Of a stretch of 11,502 nt of DNA, positions 5,254 to 11,502 are shown one piece after another. The DNA is taken from the NCBI GenBank assembly GCA_945868555.1, contig CAMBMC010000048.1:1-11502 (forward strand). Reading direction: 5' to 3'. Within the stretch, counting starts at the first letter, position 1; every line of letters starts with the position of its first letter. The notes beneath the pieces are model-generated. The model did no database searches, was not told the origin of the DNA, and was given only the letters and a program-made list of their open reading frames with translations. A program made the position numbers and the translations under genes. The stretch is from Chitinophaga pinensis (GTDB taxonomy: Bacteria; Bacteroidota; Bacteroidia; Flavobacteriales_D; Crocinitomicaceae).

Positions 5254-6418
5254 TCCCAGAACCAATCAACTCATCGTTTATATACCAAGCTGCGAACTGA
5301 CCTGGCGTAATGCCGCGCTGTTTTTCCGCAAACAAGATGTACAAGGTGCCGTCGATGTTGTATAGTGTTCCAGCTTGCAAGGGTTGACGGTAACGAATGC
5401 GAAAGAGACATTCCAAGGCTTCATATGAATTGATTTTATGCTTCATGTTAATCCAGTTAACTTCTTTATTTTCAATTTTTAATGCCCAACGGTTTAAACC
5501 CGGGTGTTGTTCGGTTTGACCGCTATACACGGTATTGGTTTCGATGTCTGTACCGATCACAAACGACGGTTCGGGACGTCCTCCTATGTGTAATCCTTTT
5601 CGCTGACCAATGGTGTAGTAATGTGCTCCTTGATGTGTCGTGATTTTCTGACCCATGTCGGACGAATATTCAAAAGGCTTGCTCAATGCAATCACATTTT
5701 CTTTGCTGACTTCCAATGCATTGTAGTCATCGAACTGAGTCAAGTGTTGCGGAATCTCAATGATATCGCCAATCTTTGGTTTCAGCTGCTGCTGCAAAAA
5801 GGTCGGGAGACTGATCTTTCCAACAAAACACAAACCTTGCGAGTCTTTCTTTTCTGCGGTCACCAACCCAATTGCTTTGGCAATTTCCCGGACTTCTGAT
5901 TTCTGCAGACTTCCAATCGGGAAGAGGGCGCGCGAAAGTTGTTCTTGGTTCAGCTGGCAAAGAAAGTACGATTGATCTTTATTTGGATCCAAGCCAGCAC
6001 CAAGTCCAACGGTACCAGCTTCGTGCTCTATGCGGCGGCAATAGTGGCCCGTAGCGACATAATCTGCGCCCAGTTCGAGCGCTGCCTTCAAGAATACATC
6101 AAACTTGATTTCGCGGTTGCAGAGGATATCGGGATTCGGCGTTCGGCCGGACTCGTATTCGTGGAACATGTAATCCACGATGCGTGACTTATATTCTGCG
6201 CTCAAATCAATCACTTGAAAAGGGATTCCAAGCTGCTGTGCCACAAGCAAAGCATCGTTTGAATCATCGATCCATGGGCATTCATCCGACAGGGTAACGC
6301 TCTCGTCGTGCCAGTTGCGCATGAACATGCCAATGACTTCATATCCTTCTTGAAGCAAGAGATGAGCAGCAACACTGGAATCAACACCACCAGAAAGTCC
6401 TACAACGACGCGTTTCAT
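5240..6418 (-). CDS. mnmA: tRNA-specific 2-thiouridylase MnmA
   Basis: A 392-residue cytosolic enzyme that adds sulfur to U34 of tRNA Lys, Glu and Gln, using ATP to adenylate the uridine and a relayed persulfide as sulfur donor. Visible signatures: the PP-loop SGGVDSS at 9-15, nucleophile C100 in NPDILCNREIKF, the GHYCR motif, DQSYFL at 148-153, the second catalytic cysteine C197 in DSQGLCFVG, and HYYTIGQRKGLHIGG near 266-280. Between GDIIEI and GAHYYT there is an insertion of roughly 30-35 residues (about 223-257) compared with E. coli MnmA, which I believe is usual in Flavobacteriia. The start is set at 6418 to give MKRVVVGLSGG; an ATG five codons upstream (6433) is in frame but lies in the promoter. 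It converges with the HTH gene and overlaps its end. Confidence 0.97.
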   Translation of the reverse strand: MKRVVVGLSGGVDSSVAAHLLLQEGYEVIGMFMRNWHDESVTLSDECPWIDDSNDALLVAQQLGIPFQVIDLSAEYKSRIVDYMFHEYESGRTPNPDILCNREIKFDVFLKAALELGADYVATGHYCRRIEHEAGTVGLGAGLDPNKDQSYFLCQLNQEQLSRALFPIGSLQKSEVREIAKAIGLVTAEKKDSQGLCFVGKISLPTFLQQQLKPKIGDIIEIPQHLTQFDDYNALEVSKENVIALSKPFEYSSDMGQKITTHQGAHYYTIGQRKGLHIGGRPEPSFVIGTDIETNTVYSGQTEQHPGLNRWALKIENKEVNWINMKHKINSYEALECLFRIRYRQPLQAGTLYNIDGTLYILFAEKQRGITPGQFAAWYINDELIGSGIILT

Positions 6419-6422
6419 GGAG

Positions 6423-6430
6423 CAAAAATA
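6423..6430 (-). promoter_or_regulatory. mnmA promoter -7 box, probably leaderless mRNA
   Basis: On the minus strand TATTTTTG is a perfect match to TAnnTTTG. It ends 4 nt before the mnmA ATG (6418), so the transcript should start at or next to the start codon. A matching TTTG -33 box is not evident at the usual distance, so the promoter may be weak or need an activator. Confidence 0.5.
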
Positions 6431-6466
6431 CAAAACTCAAGGTGTTTATTTGTCGATATCGATTAG

Positions 6467-6493
6467 TTTACTTTTGTAAATTACATTTGTAAA
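6467..6493. promoter_or_regulatory. Paired dyad operators between mnmA and the 6572 gene
   Basis: TTTACTTTTGTAAA at 6467-6480 is a perfect 5-bp-arm dyad. It is joined end to end with ATTACATTTGTAAA at 6480-6493, which is identical to the 14-mer upstream of the HTH gene. Centres are 13 bp apart. The pair lies upstream of both divergent genes: about 50-75 bp from the mnmA start and about 80-105 bp from the 6572 start. The TTTG at 6486-6489 could act as a -33 element for the plus-strand gene, with TAGATTAA at 6507-6514 as a poor -7 box. Confidence 0.55.
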
Positions 6494-6571
6494 TCAATTT
6501 AATGGTTAGATTAACACTTTCTAACAACTGCATAAACCCCAACTCAGCTTTTTTTCGTTATTTCGTCCTCC

Positions 6572-7273
6572 ATGAAATTTGCCGCGCTCTTTTGTTTTTT
6601 GTTCCTTTCGCTGTTGACTCAAGCGCAACAGTGTGACAAGGTGCTGTTCACTGGAAAAGTGGTCGATACTTTACGTCCGCAAAACTTTTACAACCTGATG
6701 ATTGTAAACCGCCGCACAGGACAAGGTGTTTTCGGTCAGCCCAACGGATCATTCAGCGTGTACGTGAGCAATGGCGACAGCCTTTCCATTTCAGTGCGTG
6801 AATATCCCCTGGTGAAATTGGTGGTGAAGGCCGATTCCAATTGCCAATTCTTAAAAACAATTTTCATTGAACCCAAACCACAAGAAGTGCGTGAGGTGGT
6901 GGTACGTCCGCTAAAAACCTTAGAACAAATCAAAGAAGAGCGAGAAGGTTTGGCCATGCGCGAAACACGAATGGTCACAGGAATTGAGATGTTACAAAGC
7001 CCCATCACCGCCTTGTACCAAGCATTTTCAAAAAAGGAACAGAACAAACGGTGGATTGCCGAGCAGAATTACAAGGATGACCAGCGCCGCGTCGTGAAAG
7101 AATTGTTGCGCACCTACATTGCCTACGATATCATCGAGCTCGACGAAGAGGAATTCGACAACTTCATTGCTTTCCTGAATGTCAACGAGGACTTCTTAAA
7201 AACCGCCACAGAAATGGAACTCATCACCTTCATCAAGGACAAGTATGAGCATTTTAGGGACATGAAGAAGTAG
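6572..7273 (+). CDS. Exported protein with carboxypeptidase-regulatory-like domain
   Basis: A 233-residue protein with a clear signal peptide (MKFAALFCFLFLSLLTQAQ), probably cut near residues 18-20; the following QQC lacks a lipobox, so it is not called a lipoprotein. Residues about 23-112 look like the CarboxypepD_reg-like beta-sandwich common in Bacteroidota exported proteins: VLFTGKVVDT, then NRRTGQGVFGQPNGSFSVYV and GDSLSISVREYPLVKLVV, ending in IFIEPKPQEVREVVVRPL. Two cysteines, C21 and C91, could pair in this domain. The rest, about 115-233, is charged and predicted helical (KTLEQIKEEREGL, DEEEFDNFIAFL). It is likely periplasmic or outer-membrane associated; the substrate is unknown. 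It ends 4 nt before the oppositely directed LptD gene. The ATG at 6572 is chosen because it gives the signal peptide directly. Confidence 0.78.
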   Translation: MKFAALFCFLFLSLLTQAQQCDKVLFTGKVVDTLRPQNFYNLMIVNRRTGQGVFGQPNGSFSVYVSNGDSLSISVREYPLVKLVVKADSNCQFLKTIFIEPKPQEVREVVVRPLKTLEQIKEEREGLAMRETRMVTGIEMLQSPITALYQAFSKKEQNKRWIAEQNYKDDQRRVVKELLRTYIAYDIIELDEEEFDNFIAFLNVNEDFLKTATEMELITFIKDKYEHFRDMKK

Positions 7274-7277
7274 CTCC

Positions 7278-9800
7278 CTACAAAAACACCGGTGGCCTTC
7301 TAATCTCTATCTTCGCGGCATTCAACAAGGACGAGGTGTTGCGGATGCTGAACAAAAAGCTTTTATTTCCTCCAATCGGCGTCCAAAAGAAGGACATTGC
7401 CCAGCAGTGCAAACTTCGCGACAAGGTGATTCTGGCATTGGTGATGCGCGGATTCTGTACATCGAAATTGATGTTGCCTCCAATTTTCCATCGCTTGGTG
7501 AAGCTGATGTCACCATTCACCACCAAAGTCTGAACTTGTGTGTATTTGTCCGGAGCTAACGCACTGATGGCCGTGTTGGCGTTGATGCCGTACACGTGGG
7601 AGAGGGAAAGTTTCCACGGTATAGTGAAGTCCATGATCCACTCGGGATGCAAGGCGTAATAGTTCAAATCACTGTTCCAGTTTTCAAGCACGTTCTGCTT
7701 GTTGTCTTCGATTTTCTTTCTGGACTCTTTGGAGGTGATGGTCAAAGTAGTGGTTAGGTTGGTGCGCAACATTCGACCCAAGGACTGCCCCTTCGAAAGA
7801 GCATAGATTCCGAGCGTTTTTCCCGTTGAGTCATACGCATAAGGCGAAACCGAGGTGTTTGCTACGAAATTGATCCACTCGAAAGGACTGACCCTCAAAT
7901 TCATGTCGATGTCGGAGAGGTTCATGGAGTCTTTCATCAAGTCATAGGAACCGTTAATGGACAACATGTCGATGATGCGCGTTTTACTGAAACCAGTCAC
8001 GGTGTCTTTGGCTGACATGCGCTTCAACTCGAAAGTGTTGTTGACTCCAAAGGTGATCATGCCTGCTGCCTTGGAGGCACCACTTTGATAGATGCTTCGC
8101 TCAAATGGGGAATAAGTCACGGTGTTTTGATTCACGCCAACAGAATCTGTAATCAGGGTGTTGAGTTGCGGGACGTAACGGAATCCAAGGGAAGGGGTCG
8201 CGATGTGTCGCAGCAAGGGCTTTTTCTTTCCCACGAATTTGTAGTAGGAGTATAGCATGGTGGTCGCTTGAATGTTGATGGACAGTTCATGAGCAACCCC
8301 TGTTTTGCTGATCGTATCTGTGACCGTTTTGTTCGTCAGCGGGTCGTAGGACTTTTGAATTTGCTGAAAGTTGAGCTTCGTAGAATAGTTGATCGATGGG
8401 TTGATTTTTACCGTATTCTTGAAAATCGCCGCACTGGTTTGAATGGTCATGGCTTGCTGAAATCCATTCATGAAGTTGTTGGAGATGGCTGGTGCGTTGA
8501 AGTTGGACAACAAACTGTCGCGGAATGTGGCTCTGTTCACACCTTCAAAGGCATAAGTCACACCGATCCGTGAAATGGCTTGCTGCCAGCCTTTTGTCCC
8601 ACGAACCACTTTTTTGAATGGAAAAATACGGCTTACATTTAAGTTGAATTGTGGGGAGGTGAGGGCTACATTTTTCGTCAAGGAATTTTGGCGAACAGAT
8701 AGTTTTAGTCCGGTCGTAATAGGTTTTCCTGGGAAATTTCGGTTGATGTTGACGTCGGAATTAAAGCTGTTGTTGAAGTATTGATCATTCAGCGGATCGA
8801 GGTTGTTCTTGGACTTGTTGTCGGAAATGAAATTCACGTTGGAGTTGAAGTCCCAGTAGGGATTTGATTTGGCCAATTTTCGGTGGTTCCACGCAATGCT
8901 CAATTTGTTCTTGGCGTCGTAGGAGGGAAATCCTGTTCGGAATTGCTGAAAGCCCACATCGAGTGAACCCGAAAACCCATAGCGTTTGGAATAGTCCAAG
9001 ACATCACGTATACCCCAGCTACCGCGCGAATACAGGTTGACATAGGCCGATGTTTGCAGGTTTTGATTGATTGGAAAGTAATACCCTAAATTCTGCACCC
9101 CAAAGCCATAAATCGACTGCGGAATGATTTCTGGGAACAAAATCCCGTGCGTGCGCTCTTTCTGCTGTGGAATCACGCTGAATGGAAGTCCCAAAGGCGT
9201 TGGAACTCCTGCAATCCACAGGTTCATCGGTCCTGTCACAATGCGTTCTTCGGGAATCATGATGGCACGCGACAACTGAAAATGGTAATGCGGCTCTTCG
9301 AGGTCACAGGTGGTGAAGCGTCCTTCTTTGAAGTGGATTTCTTCGTTTGGCTGACGCTTGGCGACTCCCATGTACAAAAACAATTCATCTTGCTTGATGG
9401 CCAACTCTTGGATGTATCCTTTTTTCGAGTCAAAGTTGTAGCGAACGGTTGCGGCTTTAACCTCCTGCGCACCATCGGTAAAAACGGGAAATTCAATGCG
9501 GTTGCTATCGGCGTCGTAGGCGTAACGTGCTTCCATTTCGTTCTTTCCAAGATCGATGAGAATGTATCCCGCTTTCATGGAAACGTCCTCCGTTTTAACA
9601 CTTGCATCGCCGTAAAGGTGTACTTGTTTTTTCTTTACATCGTTATAGATGGAATCGCGTGCACTGTAGGTCACAATCTGATCGAAGCTTTCATCGTTCA
9701 AAACCAAGGTATCACGCAACTGTCCAAACGCAGCAGAAGGCGTGCACATTATTAACAATGCACCGAAGATAAGTATCGCTATGGATCTATTTTTGGTCAA
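7278..9800 (-). CDS. lptD: Outer-membrane LPS assembly protein LptD
   Basis: An 840-residue outer-membrane protein of the Bacteroidota LptD type, which inserts lipopolysaccharide into the outer leaflet. A signal peptide spans about 1-26 (AILIFGALLIMC, then AAFGQ). Residues about 40-200 form the periplasmic OstA/LptA-like jellyroll (KKKQVHLYGDASVKTEDVSM, GRFTTCDLEEPHYHF, PMNLWIAGVPTPLGLPFSVI). The rest, from about 215, has the alternating aromatic pattern of a large beta-barrel, with conserved-looking HGILFPEIIPQ and C-terminal LHCWAMSFFWTPIG. The mature chain has only two cysteines, C165 and C799. The start is a TTG at 9800; no nearby ATG keeps the signal peptide. It converges with the 6572 gene and diverges from the amidase gene, with a -7 box at 9844-9851. 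Confidence 0.92.
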   Translation of the reverse strand: MTKNRSIAILIFGALLIMCTPSAAFGQLRDTLVLNDESFDQIVTYSARDSIYNDVKKKQVHLYGDASVKTEDVSMKAGYILIDLGKNEMEARYAYDADSNRIEFPVFTDGAQEVKAATVRYNFDSKKGYIQELAIKQDELFLYMGVAKRQPNEEIHFKEGRFTTCDLEEPHYHFQLSRAIMIPEERIVTGPMNLWIAGVPTPLGLPFSVIPQQKERTHGILFPEIIPQSIYGFGVQNLGYYFPINQNLQTSAYVNLYSRGSWGIRDVLDYSKRYGFSGSLDVGFQQFRTGFPSYDAKNKLSIAWNHRKLAKSNPYWDFNSNVNFISDNKSKNNLDPLNDQYFNNSFNSDVNINRNFPGKPITTGLKLSVRQNSLTKNVALTSPQFNLNVSRIFPFKKVVRGTKGWQQAISRIGVTYAFEGVNRATFRDSLLSNFNAPAISNNFMNGFQQAMTIQTSAAIFKNTVKINPSINYSTKLNFQQIQKSYDPLTNKTVTDTISKTGVAHELSINIQATTMLYSYYKFVGKKKPLLRHIATPSLGFRYVPQLNTLITDSVGVNQNTVTYSPFERSIYQSGASKAAGMITFGVNNTFELKRMSAKDTVTGFSKTRIIDMLSINGSYDLMKDSMNLSDIDMNLRVSPFEWINFVANTSVSPYAYDSTGKTLGIYALSKGQSLGRMLRTNLTTTLTITSKESRKKIEDNKQNVLENWNSDLNYYALHPEWIMDFTIPWKLSLSHVYGINANTAISALAPDKYTQVQTLVVNGDISFTKRWKIGGNINFDVQNPRITNARITLSRSLHCWAMSFFWTPIGGNKSFLFSIRNTSSLLNAAKIEIRRPPVFL

Positions 9801-9810
9801 ACCGACTGGG

Positions 9811-9818
9811 TAAATTTG
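9811..9818 (+). promoter_or_regulatory. Amidase promoter -7 box
   Basis: TAAATTTG matches TAnnTTTG exactly. A TTTG lies upstream at 9792-9795 with a 15-bp spacer, slightly short. Transcription would start at about 9822-9825, giving a leader of about 45 nt to the chosen ATG at 9870, or a leaderless message if the ATG at 9825 is used. Confidence 0.5.
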
Positions 9819-9843
9819 TAACGTATGACAGATAAACCGGTCA

Positions 9844-9851
9844 CAAAACTA
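9844..9851 (-). promoter_or_regulatory. lptD promoter -7 box
   Basis: On the minus strand TAGTTTTG matches TAnnTTTG exactly. Transcription would start near 9838, giving a leader of about 38 nt to the TTG start at 9800. No clear -33 TTTG is seen. Its place supports an amidase start at 9870, since otherwise it would lie inside that coding region. Confidence 0.4.
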
Positions 9852-9869
9852 AACAATAAGCGTCTCACG

Positions 9870-11009
9870 ATGGATAAAATATCGACATATAACAGAAAGG
9901 TCGCTACTTTATTGCTTTTCAGTGCCCTTTGTATGTCCAGTGTTTTCGCACAAAACACCACCAAAGAGCGACCAACAATTAAAACTATTGTCATCGATGC
10001 AGGCCATGGCGGGAAAGATCCAGGATGCCATGGGGCCGCTGCCAATGAGAAAAGTGTCTGTCTGACCATTGCGCTCAAATTGGGCGATTTAATCAAAAAG
10101 AAATTCCCTGAAATCAAGGTAGTTTACACCCGCGACAAAGATGTCTTTGTGGAATTGGACGAACGGGCAAACATTGCGAACAAAGCGAAAGCGGATTTAT
10201 TCATTTGCATTCATGCCAATGCAGCTTCACCTGCTGCGTTTGGCGCTGAAACCTATGTACTCGGACTTCATCGCACAGAATCACAACAACATGTGGCAGA
10301 ACGTGAGAATGCCACCATTTTCTTAGAAGACGACAAAGGGGAGAAATACAAAGAATTTGACATGTCTCCAGATGCCTTGATTGCGCGTCAAATTCAGTTG
10401 GCGGTGTTTCTAGATCAATCGATTTTGTTTGCAGAAAAGCTCCAAAAAGAATTTAAAAGCATTGGTCGTTACGATCGTGGGGTGCGCCAAGCTGGATTTT
10501 TAGTACTTTACAAAACAACAATGCCCAGTGTGTTGATCGAAACAGGTTTCTTGACCAATCCAAACGAGGAAAAATTTCTGGCAGATGCGGACGGCCAAAC
10601 GAAAATGGCGAATTGCATGTTTGCGGCATTTGAGAAATACAAGAACGAGCTGGAAGGGGTAGATGGTCAAACCACGAATACTACACAAGGAACAACGGAT
10701 AACCAAGTGAAGCCAGAGGTAAATGAGCAAATAAATCCTGTTGACAAGATTATTTTTCGTGTGCAGATTGAAACGTCATCCACGAAAATAGCCGCTACAT
10801 CGTCGCGATTTAAAGGATTTCAAGTGTTTGAATACCTGCAAGATAATTTATACAAATACACTGTTGGATCATTTGTAGGGGACTACAAATCGGCCAATGA
10901 CTACAAGAACAAAATGAAAGGCGAAGGATTTGTGAATGCTTTTGTGGTCGCCTTTCTCAATGGAGAGCGAATTAATTTAGAAAAAGCTATTAAATTAGCA
11001 CAAAAATAA
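9870..11009 (+). CDS. N-acetylmuramoyl-L-alanine amidase with C-terminal SPOR-like domain
   Basis: A 379-residue exported zinc enzyme that cuts the bond between N-acetylmuramic acid and the stem peptide of peptidoglycan. Signal peptide: about 1-28 (RKVATLLLFSALCMSSVFAQ). Amidase_3 domain about 36-260: zinc ligands H46 (IDAGHGGKDPG), E60 (NEKS) and H115 (FICIHANA), and catalytic E224 (VLIETGFLTNP). An insertion at about 138-185 (LEDDKGEKYKEF, LDQSILFAEKLQ) is typical of Bacteroidota members. A Thr/Asn/Gln-rich linker (about 264-290) leads to a SPOR-like module at about 292-365 (IIFRVQIETSS, LYKYTVGSFVGDY, FVNAFVVAFLNGERI), expected to bind denuded glycan at division sites. The ATG at 9870 places the signal peptide at the N-terminus; an in-frame ATG at 9825 would add 15 residues overlapping the promoter region. 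The MCE gene follows after 4 nt. Confidence 0.94.
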   Translation: MDKISTYNRKVATLLLFSALCMSSVFAQNTTKERPTIKTIVIDAGHGGKDPGCHGAAANEKSVCLTIALKLGDLIKKKFPEIKVVYTRDKDVFVELDERANIANKAKADLFICIHANAASPAAFGAETYVLGLHRTESQQHVAERENATIFLEDDKGEKYKEFDMSPDALIARQIQLAVFLDQSILFAEKLQKEFKSIGRYDRGVRQAGFLVLYKTTMPSVLIETGFLTNPNEEKFLADADGQTKMANCMFAAFEKYKNELEGVDGQTTNTTQGTTDNQVKPEVNEQINPVDKIIFRVQIETSSTKIAATSSRFKGFQVFEYLQDNLYKYTVGSFVGDYKSANDYKNKMKGEGFVNAFVVAFLNGERINLEKAIKLAQK

Positions 11010-11013
11010 GATT

Positions 11014-11502
11014 TTGAAAATCTCAAAAGAAATCAAAGCCGGTGTCATCTCTATTCTCGCAATCGCATTGCTTGTGATGGGGATTAATTTTCTGAAAGGA
11101 AATAGTTTTTTCGGAGGGGATGAAGTATACTACGCATACTTCCCAAATTCAGGTCAATTGGCAGTAGCCAGTGATGTTACGCTCAATGGTGTAATCGTTG
11201 GAAAAGTGCTGAATGTGGAATACGTTGGAACCAATTCTCGAGAAAAACGCGTAAAAGTTTCCTTCAACATCCAGAATAGCGATGTGAAAATCCCGAAAGG
11301 ATCTGTGATTGAAATTGGTTCTCTGGATTTGTTCAGTAAGGGAATGTTGTTGAATTTGAATGCAGACCTATCCAAAGGGTTTCACAAGCCAGGGGATGTG
11401 ATTCAAGGCAAATTGGCCGTTGACATGATGGCGCAGGTAAAATCGTATGCAGACCCGATTTCTCAGAAGGTACAAGGAATGATGAGCTCCATCGATAAGA
11501 TG
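11014..11502 (+). CDS. MlaD/MCE family lipid-transport protein (5' part)
   Basis: The first 163 codons are present; the frame is open to the window end, so the gene is cut at its 3' side. The start is a TTG at 11014, giving MKISKEIKAG as in other Bacteroidota MlaD-like proteins; no ATG lies near. A single membrane anchor spans about 10-28 (GVISILAIALLVMGINFL), followed by the MCE domain at about 37-116 (VYYAYFPNSGQLAVASDVTL, then NGVIVGKVLNVEY, KGSVIEIGSLDLFSKGMLL). MCE proteins form hexameric rings that bind phospholipids and work with an MlaE/MlaF-type permease and ATPase between the two membranes. It begins 4 nt after the amidase stop and is surely co-transcribed with it. The cargo and direction of transport cannot be told from the sequence. 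Confidence 0.92.
   Translation, partial: MKISKEIKAGVISILAIALLVMGINFLKGNSFFGGDEVYYAYFPNSGQLAVASDVTLNGVIVGKVLNVEYVGTNSREKRVKVSFNIQNSDVKIPKGSVIEIGSLDLFSKGMLLNLNADLSKGFHKPGDVIQGKLAVDMMAQVKSYADPISQKVQGMMSSIDKM

Noticed and set aside
5240..6433. mnmA start at 6433
   Set aside because: It adds MYFCS before the canonical MKRVVVGLSGG and lies within the probable -7 box.
9147..9755. 202-codon plus-strand open frame
   Set aside because: It is antisense to the lptD coding region, has no recognisable domain, and lptD is strongly supported on the other strand.
9825..9869. Longer amidase start at the ATG at 9825
   Set aside because: It would push the signal peptide 15 residues inward behind a polar stretch and would overlap the lptD -7 box; 9870 is preferred, though a leaderless start at 9825 is not excluded.

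Overview
The window reads as chromosomal DNA of a member of the Bacteroidota, most likely class Flavobacteriia and perhaps near Fluviicola/Crocinitomicaceae (the lower ranks are a guess). The evidence is the Bacteroidota form of several proteins (a LptD with an HYHF motif and a single C-terminal LHCW cysteine, an MlaD-like protein starting KISKEIKAG, a MnmA with an extra central loop), the lack of Shine-Dalgarno sequences, and several TAnnTTTG promoter -7 boxes. There is no transposase, integrase, phage gene, tRNA, rRNA or CRISPR array.

Layout. (1) 1-205: a heptad-periodic AT-rich repeat, a probable terminator and the ettA promoter region. (2) 206-3814: a tight four-gene plus-strand operon of ettA (translation throttle ABC-F ATPase), a VF530-type small protein, pepD (M20C dipeptidase) and a DUF3820 small protein; junctions are 0 nt, 13 nt and a TGATG overlap. 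(3) 3815-4914: 1.1 kb of repeat-rich, mostly non-coding DNA. It holds three copies of a 72-79 bp repeat, arrays of 7-bp units, one possible 58-residue small ORF followed by a strong intrinsic terminator, and a cluster of three hairpins. (4) 4915-6418: a small XRE-type HTH regulator overlapping, tail to tail by 14 nt, the minus-strand mnmA (tRNA 2-thiouridylase). (5) 6572-9800: a secreted carboxypeptidase-regulatory-like protein and the outer-membrane LPS assembly protein LptD, convergent with only 4 nt between them. (6) 9801-11502: a divergent promoter region, then an exported N-acetylmuramoyl-L-alanine amidase with a C-terminal SPOR-like domain and, 4 nt later, the 5' part of an MlaD/MCE lipid-transport protein cut by the window end.

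The right half is an envelope block: LptD places LPS in the outer membrane, the amidase cleaves peptidoglycan, and the MCE protein belongs to a phospholipid-trafficking system. The left half is housekeeping (translation control, peptide turnover, tRNA thiolation).

The most interesting signals are: an exact 14-bp dyad found both at the promoter of the HTH gene and in the divergent mnmA/6572 promoter region, each time beside a second, degenerate copy, suggesting a small shared regulon; signs of leaderless transcripts for the HTH gene and mnmA; a family of 7-bp-periodic repeats of consensus MATTNNT in three separate places; and a LptD whose mature form has exactly two cysteines, placed to form one N-to-C-terminal disulfide.
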